From NCBI GenBank assembly GCA_045531285.1, contig JAZSDT010000005.1, positions 1 through 27,723 of the forward strand: a stretch of DNA of 27,723 nt, in the 5' to 3' direction. This document shows positions 1 to 6,741 of the stretch, piece by piece (within the stretch, counting starts at the first letter, position 1; each line of letters opens with the position of its first letter). The notes under the pieces are model-generated. The model did no database searches and was not told the origin of the DNA. It saw only the letters and a program-made list of their open reading frames with translations. A program made the translations under genes and the position numbers. This DNA is from RGIG6353 sp045531285 (GTDB lineage: Bacteria > Bacillota > Clostridia > Oscillospirales > SIG627).

Positions 1-459
1 ATTTCCCCTCCAAAACTCCCACCTTTTGAATTTTTTCGTATTTTTCCGCAATACTTAGCACTCTCTCGACTCGCTCTCGTCGCTTTACAGAGAGTAAAGC
101 TTCCTCGGTTCGCTCGCTCGTGCGTCGTCTTGCGAAAAAATCCTTCAAAATTAGTTACAGGTTCACGGTGGTTCTTTTGGGTGTAAACCGAAAATGAAAG
201 GTTAATATGATTCATTACCGTTTTTGAAAATTTCATTTTCTTCGCGGATTGCTCGCACTGCCGTACTTTTAAGTACGCGACGCCTTGATTCCTTAAAAAT
301 TTCGTGCAATACTTTGTCAACTGCAAACAGGTCTTCGTCAACTTACCAAAGTAAGTTTTCCTCCACCTGTTCTTGTTTCCTCATCTTGCGAAAAAATACG
401 AAAATTTAGTTACAGGTTCACTGTGGTTCTTTTGGGTGTAAACCGAAAAGGCAAAGGAT
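1..459. repeat. Non-coding region with two copies of a structured repeat
   Basis: No convincing gene lies here. Two similar copies of about 66 bases (128-194 and 384-449) share TCTTGCGAAAAAAT at the start and end in GTGTAAACCGAAAA; both carry GTTACAGGTTCAC. Upstream of each is a GCAATACTT stretch followed by a hairpin of different sequence: GCTTTAC/GTAAAGC (82-100) in the first, and nested stems AACAGGT/ACCTGTT (326-371) around ACTTAC/GTAAGT (341-356) in the second. A further hairpin CGTACTT/AAGTACG is at 262-277. The region lies downstream of glgD. No U-tract terminator for glgD was found. It could be a repeated RNA element or remnants of a mobile element. Confidence 0.6.
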
Positions 460-1593
460 TTAAACCATTGTTCCTTTAGCGATGAAGAAGGGCATTGTTT
501 CGTGTCCCGACAGGTTTCGGGCGTCCTTTATCATTACGTTTTTGTCGGTAATGGTACAGTTTACGCTGGCATTATTGCCAACGTAGGTGTCCTGAAGAAG
601 AATGCTGTTGCGTATTACTGCACCCTTTCCTACGTGAACGCCTCTGAACAGAATGGAGTTTTCCACAGTGCCTTCAATGACACAACCGTCGGCGATAAGT
701 GAATTTGTTACCTTTGCGCCGTCGGCATATTTTGTGGGGGCAGAGTTACGGAGCTTGGTATATATTCTGCGGTTACGGTCGCCCCAGAGTCCCTCTCGCG
801 CCTCCTGTGTCAAAAGTCTCATAGATACACTGAAATAGCTTTCCAGTGACGAGATATATGCATACCAGCCGTCATATTTGTAGGCACGGATGAGCTTTCT
901 CTTAAGGTTACGCTTTATTATGTCCTTTGTGAAGTCTGTATATCCTCGCGACACCGAATCGTCAATGATATCCTCAAGGTCGCTTCTGGACATAACCATA
1001 ATGTTGGTGCTTATTTCTACGGTTCCGTTCTTGGGCTTGTAGCTCACAATGTCTGTGAGAGCATTGTTTTCGCCAACGGTTACCACCTTTACGTTAGAGT
1101 CAAAATGTCTCTCGGCGGTGTTCACCTTTTTGGTGACGATGGTAATATAAGCACCCGAATTGATGTGGTCTTCTATTACTGCGTTAAGGTCAATATTGAG
1201 TATAACGTCGCAGTCGGAGAGCACCACGTAATCGGCATTACAGCGTCTTACGAAGCTTCTGGCATTGATTATTGCTTCAAGGCGGCTTTCGTAAAGACGG
1301 TTAGCAACCTGATTTTCATAGGCTGTCACGTAGGGAGGGAGTATTTTGATACCGCCCGAGCGACGCGCCAGATCCCAGTCCTTGCCCGTGCCGATATGGT
1401 CAAGCAGAGAACGGTAGTTATAGTGGGTTATGATTCCGATGTTTGTAATATTTGAATTCACCATATTTGAAAGGGCGAAATCAACAAGACGGTAACGGCA
1501 TCCGAAGGGAATGCTCGCCATAGTACGAAAGCGTGTCATTTCGGGAATGCACCCGTCATGAATATTTGAAAATATAAGTCCTGCAGCTGTCAT
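460..1593 (-). CDS. glgD: GlgD, non-catalytic subunit of glucose-1-phosphate adenylyltransferase
   Basis: This 377-residue protein is a paralogue of the GlgC upstream and partners it in the ADP-glucose pyrophosphorylase heterotetramer that feeds glycogen synthesis in the cytosol. The nucleotidyltransferase fold is recognisable (GIKILPPY near residues 81-88, a VVLSDCDV strand near 125), but the N-terminal glycine/arginine loop of GlgC is replaced by FSNIHDGCIPEMT, so the ATP-binding signature is missing. The C-terminal third has the hexapeptide-like turns of the left-handed beta-helix. In Firmicutes GlgD is known as a subunit with little or no catalysis of its own that activates GlgC. The start follows a GGGGGAAT ribosome binding site and lies 12 bases after the glgC stop, so the two are cotranscribed. 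Length is normal for the family. Confidence 0.93.
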   Translation of the reverse strand: MTAAGLIFSNIHDGCIPEMTRFRTMASIPFGCRYRLVDFALSNMVNSNITNIGIITHYNYRSLLDHIGTGKDWDLARRSGGIKILPPYVTAYENQVANRLYESRLEAIINARSFVRRCNADYVVLSDCDVILNIDLNAVIEDHINSGAYITIVTKKVNTAERHFDSNVKVVTVGENNALTDIVSYKPKNGTVEISTNIMVMSRSDLEDIIDDSVSRGYTDFTKDIIKRNLKRKLIRAYKYDGWYAYISSLESYFSVSMRLLTQEAREGLWGDRNRRIYTKLRNSAPTKYADGAKVTNSLIADGCVIEGTVENSILFRGVHVGKGAVIRNSILLQDTYVGNNASVNCTITDKNVMIKDARNLSGHETMPFFIAKGTMV

Positions 1594-1605
1594 TTTTATT
1601 CCCCC

Positions 1606-2787
1606 TTAAAGCTCTGATATCATGCTTCCCGCATCGATTGTCTGACCGTCGGGAATAGTAACGTCTGCGCCTACTACCGCAATGGCATCGGGAGAGCCTT
1701 CCACTCCCACCTTTGCGCCGCATCCAACTGTAACACCCGAGTCGAGAATGGAGTAGCACACCTGTGCACCTGCACGAACGGTTACGTTGTCCATGATAAC
1801 GCTGTCCTTTACAAGCGCTCCGGCTTCAACCGTAACGTTTTGACCAAGCACGCTGTTTTCTACCTTGCCGTGTATTTCACAGCCTGCCGTCATAGTTGTG
1901 TTTACAATAGTGGCACCGTTTCCCACGTACTGAGGAGCAGAGGCGGACTGACGGGAGTATATTCTCCAGTTCTCGTCGTCAAGCACCAGCTCGGGTTTGT
2001 CGCCAAGCAGGTCCATATTCGCTTCCCAAAGCGAATTTATGGTTCCCACGTCCTTCCAGTAGCCCTCAAAGGGATAGGCAAACATTCTTTCCTTTGCACC
2101 GAGCATTGCGGGGATAATGTTCTTTCCGAAATCGTTTGCACTGTCGGGGTCCAGGCTGTCTTCCTTGAGGTATTCCTCAAGCTTCTTTTTGTTAAATACG
2201 TAAATTCCCATTGATGCCGAGGTACTGTCGGCATTCTTCGGCTTTTCGGTAAATTTGTAAATAGAACCGTCCTCGTTTACCGACATAATACCGAAACGGC
2301 TTGCTTCTTCAAGGGGCACGTCTATTACGGCTATAGTGCAGTCGGCATTATGCTTTTTGTGGAAGTCTATCATTTTTGCGTAGTCCATCTTGTAAATGTG
2401 GTCGCCGGACAGTATAAGCACAAGGTCGGCGTCATACTGGTTGATGAATTCCATATTCTGCCATATTGCATTGGCTGTTCCCTTATACCAGTCAGAGCCG
2501 TTCTGACCCTGGTAGGGAGGCAGTATTTTTACACCGCCAAAGGTACGGTCAAGGTCCCAGGGCAGACCTGTTCCGATATAGTCGTTGAGGTAAAGAGGCT
2601 GGTACTGGGTGAGAACGCCCACTGTGTCCAGTCCCGAATTTGTACAGTTTGAAAGGGGAAAATCTATAATTCTGTATTTTCCTCCGTAGGAAACCGACGG
2701 TTTTGCGGTTTTTTTCGTCAGCGCATACAAGCGGCTGCCCTGACCGCCTGCAAGAAGCATAACGACACACTCTTTTTTCTTGTACAT
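1606..2787 (-). CDS. glgC: GlgC, catalytic glucose-1-phosphate adenylyltransferase
   Basis: This cytosolic enzyme makes ADP-glucose and pyrophosphate from glucose-1-phosphate and ATP, the committed step of bacterial glycogen synthesis. The 393-residue product has the full catalytic set: the ATP loop LLAGGQGSRLYALTKKTAKP (residues 11-30), GGVKILPPY (84-92), YKGTANAIWQN (101-111), LSGDHIYKMDY (126-136), FTEKP (179-183) and YWKDVGTINSLWEAN (243-257). The last hundred or so residues form the left-handed beta-helix. The start is fixed by a GGAGGAAGG ribosome binding site just upstream. glgD follows after 12 bases; glgB lies upstream beyond a 279-base gap filled with hairpin repeats. No strong promoter was seen directly before glgC, so it may be read from the glgB promoter. 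Confidence 0.96.
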   Translation of the reverse strand: MYKKKECVVMLLAGGQGSRLYALTKKTAKPSVSYGGKYRIIDFPLSNCTNSGLDTVGVLTQYQPLYLNDYIGTGLPWDLDRTFGGVKILPPYQGQNGSDWYKGTANAIWQNMEFINQYDADLVLILSGDHIYKMDYAKMIDFHKKHNADCTIAVIDVPLEEASRFGIMSVNEDGSIYKFTEKPKNADSTSASMGIYVFNKKKLEEYLKEDSLDPDSANDFGKNIIPAMLGAKERMFAYPFEGYWKDVGTINSLWEANMDLLGDKPELVLDDENWRIYSRQSASAPQYVGNGATIVNTTMTAGCEIHGKVENSVLGQNVTVEAGALVKDSVIMDNVTVRAGAQVCYSILDSGVTVGCGAKVGVEGSPDAIAVVGADVTIPDGQTIDAGSMISEL

Positions 2788-2831
2788 GATGCCTTCCTCC
2801 GTTAATTTGGTTATTATTAAAGGTTATGGAC

Positions 2832-2849
2832 AATTTGTCATTGGCAAAT
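2832..2849. other. Small inverted repeat upstream of glgC
   Basis: AATTTG and CAAATT face each other across seven bases in the AT-rich stretch between glgC and the hairpin repeats. It could be part of a promoter or operator for glgC, but no clear -35/-10 pair goes with it. Confidence 0.3.
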
Positions 2850-2881
2850 TTCCGTTTAGTTTTTATAGATGAGAATTGCCG

Positions 2882-3103
2882 GCGGAGGTTCTCCGCTTTT
2901 GTTTGTTGGAAAACGACTGTGAATCAGCCTCGCCGTTTTACATTGTAGGGGTATACTTAAAGGCTACGATAGGCGAGCATTGCCAGCGGAGGCTCTCCGC
3001 TTTTGTTTGTTGGAAAACAACTGTGAATCAGCCTCGCCGTTTTGATTGGTTGGAATGTTAAAAAGGTTACGATAGGCGAGATTTGCCAGCGGAGGCTCTC
3101 CGC
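2882..3103. repeat. Two tandem units of the hairpin repeat family
   Basis: Three 15-base hairpins, at 2882-2896 (GCGGAG-gtt-CTCCGC), 2986-3000 and 3089-3103 (both GCGGAG-gct-CTCCGC), are separated by two related spacers of about 90 bases. Each spacer carries CCTCGCC (2928-2934, 3032-3038) and then GGCGAG (2972-2977, 3075-3080), which can pair as a second stem. The segment TTTTGTTTGTTGGAAAAC follows the first two hairpins and recurs at 7991. The third hairpin lies inside the 3' end of the glgB reading frame. The element carries no gene and looks like a REP/MITE-type dispersed repeat. Confidence 0.85.
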
Positions 3104-4977
3104 TTGCATTTGAAGATAACGGCTGACAGAGGGGGTAGCTTTATGCGGATAGCCTTTGAATAGCCGCGCAGCATACACGGTTGGGTCTTCAGCATACCGT
3201 CATTGGTTCTGCCTCCGCCTCCGAATCGCACCTGGTCACTGTTAAAGACCTCGACCCAGCTTCCGTCGGGCACAGCCAACAGAAAATCGGGATATTCCAC
3301 AGGTGTGAAATTGATTATTACCGCCAGCTCTCTGCCTTTTTTGTCAATGCGGCGATAGGAGGCAATGCTCTGGTCGGCATTGTCCGCATCTATCCAGCTA
3401 AAGCCCTCCCAAGAGCCGTCCTGTTCCCAAAGCTGCGGATTTTCCAGATAAAAGGAATTAAGCTCAGCGCAAAACTCCTGAAGCTGTGCGTGTCTTTCGT
3501 AATCGGTCAGGAACCATTCTACCGAGTCCTCGTAATTCCATTCGGTAAACTGTCCTATTTCGCATCCCATAAAGAGAAGCTTCTTTCCGGGATGTGTCAT
3601 CATATAGGTTAAAAATGCCCTTGTGCCGGCAAACTTGTTGTCGTAGTCGCCGGGCATCCTGTCCAGAAGAGATTTCTTTCCGTGTACCACCTCATCGTGT
3701 GATATGGGAAGCAGATACCTTTCCGAAAAGGCATAGGAAAGGGAAAAGTTTATCTTGTTGTGATGATACTTTCTGAACAAAGGGTCTTCCTCGGCATAGG
3801 AAAGGGTGTCGTTCATCCAGCCCATATTCCATTTCATAGTAAAACCCAGACCGCCGTTTTCAAAGCCCGTCACGTTGGAAAACGCGGTGGACTCCTCGGC
3901 TATCGTCATAACGTCGGGATGGTCGTGGGCAAGACAGCCGTTGAGCTTTCCAAAAAAGGCTACAGCCTCAAGGCACTTGTTTGTGCCGTAAACGTTGGGG
4001 ACCCACTCGCCCGGCTTTTTATCGTAGTCAAGATAGAGCATAGACGCCACGGCATCCACTCTCAGTCCGTCAACGTGATATTTTTCTATCCAGTAATATG
4101 CGTTTGACACAAGGAAGCTCTGTACCTCTTCACGTCCTACGTCAAAGCGCCGTGTGCCCCAGCCCTCGTGCTCTATTCTGTCCCTGCCCTGATACTCGTA
4201 AAGAGGCTGTCCGTCAAATTCGTAAAGACCGTGAGCATCCTTGGGGAAGTGGGCAGGTACCCAGTCCAGTATTACGCCGATTCCTGCCTCGTGCATCTTG
4301 TCCACAAAAGCCATAAAATCTGTAGGCGTTCCAAAGCGTGAGGTGGGTGCGTAGTATCCGCACACCTGATAGCCCCACGAGCCGTCAAAGGGATGCTCTG
4401 CTACGGGCATCAGCTCAACGTGGGTGTACCCCATTTGCTTTGCGTAAACGGACAGGTCTTCGGCAAGCTCGGTATAGCTGAGATATGAGCCGTCGGGATG
4501 CTTTTTCCATGACCCCGGATGAAGCTCGTACACGTTGAGAGGGGAGGACATAACAGCCTCCCTGGAATATCTCTTTTTGCGATAGCGTAAAAAAGAAGCG
4601 TCACGCCATTTATATGTGGATATATCGAAAATAATACTTGCCGTTTCGGGCGGCTCTTCACAAAAGGTTCCGTACGGGTCGGCTTTAAACAGCTCCTTTG
4701 AACCGTTTTTGATAAAGTATTTGTAGCGCTGTCCCTCCTTGGCACAGTCGCTCACAGCCTCCCATACACCTGCTTCGGTGATGCGTGACATCGGCAGCGC
4801 TCCCGCATCCCAGCCGTTAAAATCGCCTGTTACGGCAACGTAATCGGCATTGGGTGCCCAAACTCTGAACACGTAGCCTCCGTCAGCCTTGTGCACTCCC
4901 AGATAGTCAAAGGCGTGAGTGCTTGTTCCCTGATGAAAATAGTAGGGTGCAAGATTTCCTGTTTCATTAGCTGTCAT
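3067..4977 (-). CDS. glgB: GlgB, 1,4-alpha-glucan branching enzyme
   Basis: This enzyme cuts alpha-1,4 chains and rejoins them by alpha-1,6 bonds, creating glycogen branches. In the 636-residue product a CBM48-type domain comes first (YVFRVWAPNADYVAVTGDFN, residues 35-54), followed by the GH13 barrel with the nucleophile in DGLRVDAV (D308), the acid/base in IAEEST (E361) and the third carboxylate in SHDEVVHGKK (D427), then a C-terminal beta domain. I start at 4977 rather than the in-frame ATG at 5001, because AAGGCGGAG lies at the right distance before ATGACAGCT. The last dozen residues (RRASAGKSRLS and stop) are encoded by a copy of the dispersed hairpin repeat, so the natural C-terminus seems to have been replaced or extended. 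It heads the glgB-glgC-glgD set. Confidence 0.95.
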   Translation of the reverse strand: MTANETGNLAPYYFHQGTSTHAFDYLGVHKADGGYVFRVWAPNADYVAVTGDFNGWDAGALPMSRITEAGVWEAVSDCAKEGQRYKYFIKNGSKELFKADPYGTFCEEPPETASIIFDISTYKWRDASFLRYRKKRYSREAVMSSPLNVYELHPGSWKKHPDGSYLSYTELAEDLSVYAKQMGYTHVELMPVAEHPFDGSWGYQVCGYYAPTSRFGTPTDFMAFVDKMHEAGIGVILDWVPAHFPKDAHGLYEFDGQPLYEYQGRDRIEHEGWGTRRFDVGREEVQSFLVSNAYYWIEKYHVDGLRVDAVASMLYLDYDKKPGEWVPNVYGTNKCLEAVAFFGKLNGCLAHDHPDVMTIAEESTAFSNVTGFENGGLGFTMKWNMGWMNDTLSYAEEDPLFRKYHHNKINFSLSYAFSERYLLPISHDEVVHGKKSLLDRMPGDYDNKFAGTRAFLTYMMTHPGKKLLFMGCEIGQFTEWNYEDSVEWFLTDYERHAQLQEFCAELNSFYLENPQLWEQDGSWEGFSWIDADNADQSIASYRRIDKKGRELAVIINFTPVEYPDFLLAVPDGSWVEVFNSDQVRFGGGGRTNDGMLKTQPCMLRGYSKAIRIKLPPLSAVIFKCKRRASAGKSRLS

Positions 4978-5021
4978 ATTACTCCGCCTTTCTGTGTGCA
5001 TATTATAATCCTATTATAAAT

Positions 5022-5049
5022 ATTATAGCACATAATACAAATTTTTCAA
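5022..5049 (-). promoter_or_regulatory. Probable sigma-A promoter of glgB
   Basis: On the minus strand TTGAAA (5049-5044) and a perfect TATAAT (5027-5022) are separated by 16 bases. The transcript would start about 40 bases before the chosen glgB start. Confidence 0.65.
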
Positions 5050-5274
5050 CACTCCTATATATATTTTTGTGTAGTTTTTGCTAAATTATAGCAATTTTAC
5101 CAAAATTTTAGAGAAAAAATCCTCGAAACGTGAGTGCGTTTTCGTAATTTTTAAAAATAACTTGTAAAAAAGCACAAAAAGTCACTTTTTAAACGGGATA
5201 AATAGCAAAAAGTTAAATTTTCGGTTTTATTAAAAAACAAAATAAAATTTTCGGCAAATACCGCAAAATACCTA
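5050..5274. other. AT-rich divergent intergenic region between glgB and the YitT gene
   Basis: This is the core of the gap between two divergent genes. It is very AT-rich, with many A and T runs, and I see no gene, RNA or strong hairpin in it. Curved DNA or regulator sites are possible but not supported by a clear motif. Confidence 0.5.
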
Positions 5275-5303
5275 TTGAATATTTGGTAATAAAGTTGTAC
5301 AAT
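5275..5303 (+). promoter_or_regulatory. Probable sigma-A promoter of the YitT-family gene
   Basis: TTGAAT (5275-5280), a 17-base spacer and TACAAT (5298-5303) lie about 57 bases before the start codon. Confidence 0.6.
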
Positions 5304-5359
5304 GTAAAACGTTCAGTTTGTAACTAACAAGCATTTTAAAACGGATGGGATGATAAAAA

Positions 5360-6205
5360 ATGAAAAATCAAAGTAAATTAAAATCGCTGTTTTTCACTGT
5401 TATAGGCTCGTTTATTACTGCTGTGGGAGTGTCTCTTTTTTACCTTCCCGCCAAGGTAGTCAGCGGTGGAGTATCGGGTCTGGCGACGGTGTTTTATCAC
5501 GCCTTTGGCATTGCTCCCGGTCTTACTTACGGTGTTATAAACACAGTTTTGCTGGTTTTGGCACTTATTATTCTCGGACGGGGCTTTGTTGTGAAAACTC
5601 TGCTGGGAGCAGGCAGTCTTTCGCTTTTCGTTCAGCTGCTGTCCTATCTTCCGCCTGTTACCTCGGACCCTGTTCTTGCCACAGTTTTTGGCTCGGTGTT
5701 CTACGGAGCGGGTATAGGTCTGGCTTTCCTTTCGGGTGCATCCACAGGCGGTACGGATATTGCCGCGCGCATTATACAGCACTACAAGCCGTCGGTTGCC
5801 ATAGGCAGACTTCTCATGGCGGTTGACGGCGTTATCATACTCTGCTCACTTATTGCCTTCAAGCAGATAGACCTGACGCTTTACGGCATTATGGCTTTGG
5901 CTATATCTACCTTTGCGGTGGATTTCATCATTTCAAAAATGAACATATCCAAGCTTGCCTTCGTTATTACGTCAAAGGGTGAGGAGCTGTCGCGTCTCCT
6001 TGTTTCCACGTCTCCCAGAGGAGTCACTCTCATCGACGCAAAGGGGGCGTATACGGGGGAGAACAGAGAGGTGCTGATATGTGCTCTGAAGCACTCGGAG
6101 ATCCCCTCTTTTCAGAAGAAAATCGAGGAATTTGACCCCAAAGTATTCATCATTTATTCAGAGTCTCAGCAGATCGTCGGTAACGGATTTTACGTATATA
6201 GATAG
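5360..6205 (+). CDS. YitT family membrane protein (DUF161/DUF2179)
   Basis: This 281-residue protein has about five or six membrane helices in its first two thirds (for example residues 10-30, 58-75, 80-98, 108-125, 150-167, 173-192). Typical family motifs are LPAKVVSGGVSGLA near 29-42 and SGASTGGTDIAARI near 125-138. The soluble C-terminal part (from about 195) is the DUF2179 domain, with GVTLIDAKGAYTGENREVL (221-239). The family is common in Firmicutes; its transport substrate is not established, so I give no function. The start follows a GGATGGGA ribosome binding site by nine bases and has its own promoter upstream. The gene stands alone, divergent from glgB, with no classical terminator directly after it. 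Length and domain order are normal. Confidence 0.9.
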   Translation: MKNQSKLKSLFFTVIGSFITAVGVSLFYLPAKVVSGGVSGLATVFYHAFGIAPGLTYGVINTVLLVLALIILGRGFVVKTLLGAGSLSLFVQLLSYLPPVTSDPVLATVFGSVFYGAGIGLAFLSGASTGGTDIAARIIQHYKPSVAIGRLLMAVDGVIILCSLIAFKQIDLTLYGIMALAISTFAVDFIISKMNISKLAFVITSKGEELSRLLVSTSPRGVTLIDAKGAYTGENREVLICALKHSEIPSFQKKIEEFDPKVFIIYSESQQIVGNGFYVYR

Positions 6206-6380
6206 CAACAAGGTATTAAGTCTTGTATACAGTGATAAATTCCATTATTTCACTTTGTTGGCAACAAGGATTTAACATAGCTTCAACAAAGCTTCAACAT
6301 AGCTTCAACAAGGAATCAACAACAATATAAGAATAACAAGAATAATAATAATAACAAGAATGACAAGAATAATAGATTAT
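6206..6380. repeat. Low-complexity CAA/AATAAC tandem repeats after the YitT gene
   Basis: An 11-base unit, CTTCAACAAAG or CTTCAACATAG, recurs head to tail around 6269-6320 and then decays into ACAAGAATAATA-type repeats to about 6372. The repeats have one base bias (few G). An imperfect stem, CAACAAGG with CTTTGTTG, precedes them. No gene is seen. Confidence 0.6.
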
Positions 6381-6383
6381 ATA

Positions 6384-6416
6384 TTGTCACAGTGGTAGTA
6401 TATTAGGGTGTGACAA
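6384..6416. other. Inverted repeat TTGTCACA / TGTGACAA
   Basis: A perfect 8-base inverted repeat with a 17-base spacer lies about 70 bases before the aro promoter. It could be an operator or a weak hairpin; no T-run follows it. Confidence 0.4.
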
Positions 6417-6486
6417 AAGACCCACAGCTTCTCCTCCCCCACATGAATAAACTTACAGGGTTTTTGAATAAATTTTCAAAAAAGCC

Positions 6487-6515
6487 TTGACAAAGCACTT
6501 TTGGGGGAGTATAAT
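6487..6515 (+). promoter_or_regulatory. Consensus sigma-A promoter of the DAHP synthase leader
   Basis: A perfect TTGACA (6487-6492), a 17-base spacer and a perfect TATAAT (6510-6515). Transcription should begin near 6522, about 28 bases before the leader peptide start. A full-consensus promoter fits a gene controlled after initiation, by attenuation. Confidence 0.9.
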
Positions 6516-6549
6516 CAGTGACAACAAAATTATTGAAAGGTCAAAAGTA

Positions 6550-6648
6550 ATGCTCACAAACATTTTTGCAGGTTTCTTTTTTTACTTTAGCGCAGTGTTT
6601 TTTTACTGTGCTTATTTCGGCATGCAAAAGTTACCTGTGAGACGTTGA
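6550..6648 (+). CDS. Phe/Tyr-rich attenuator leader peptide (32 residues)
   Basis: This small frame has a GAAAGG ribosome binding site (6535-6540) nine bases before ATG and lies directly behind a consensus promoter. Of its 32 codons 8 are Phe (codons 6, 9, 10, 11, 13, 17, 18, 23) and 3 are Tyr (12, 19, 22). They are concentrated between 6565 and 6618, ahead of a tail reading MQKLPVRR and a TGA stop. The aromatic block makes it look like a membrane helix, but its place before DAHP synthase and a terminator/antiterminator pair fits a leader peptide whose translation measures charged tRNA-Phe and tRNA-Tyr. Codons 27-31 overlap the 5' arm of the antiterminator. A small membrane protein is the alternative. 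Confidence 0.85.
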   Translation: MLTNIFAGFFFYFSAVFFYCAYFGMQKLPVRR

Positions 6649-6715
6649 GCATTTGACTTTGATATAAAAAATCATTTCAGCCTCACTCGTAACAAAGAGA
6701 GAGGCTGATTTTTTT
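6630..6715 (+). terminator. Attenuator: terminator with competing antiterminator before the DAHP synthase gene
   Basis: The terminator pairs TCAGCCTC (6677-6684) with GAGGCTGA (6701-6708). The stem continues inward past one A-A mismatch with CTC/GAG, closes on an 8-base loop, and is followed by seven T (6709-6715). The antiterminator pairs GTTAC-ct-GTGAG (6630-6641), in the last codons of the leader frame, with CTCAC-tc-GTAAC (6682-6693). This uses bases of the terminator's 5' arm and loop, so the two folds exclude each other. A ribosome stalled at the Phe/Tyr codons leaves 6630-6641 free and allows read-through. A ribosome at the stop codon (6646) covers it and allows termination. Confidence 0.85.
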
Positions 6716-6741
6716 GATTTTAACGAAAGAAGGACAAAGAC

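Noticed and set aside
224..409. Small plus-strand open frame in the left repeat region
   Set aside because: It spans hairpins and a repeat, has no good ribosome site and a low-complexity product rich in Ser and Arg.
2876..3061. Plus-strand open frame of 61 codons through the hairpin repeats
   Set aside because: It only reads through non-coding repeats, has no ribosome site, and its codons follow the repeat sequence. A similar frame at 7718-7960 is rejected for the same reason.
2882..3103. Repeat-spacer pattern that could suggest a CRISPR array
   Set aside because: The hairpins are 15 bases, but the sequences between them are also repeated and conserved, about 90 bases long, and no cas gene is near.
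4978..5001. Longer GlgB start with eight more residues
   Set aside because: The in-frame ATG at 5001 has no ribosome site, whereas 4977 has AAGGCGGAG at the right distance.
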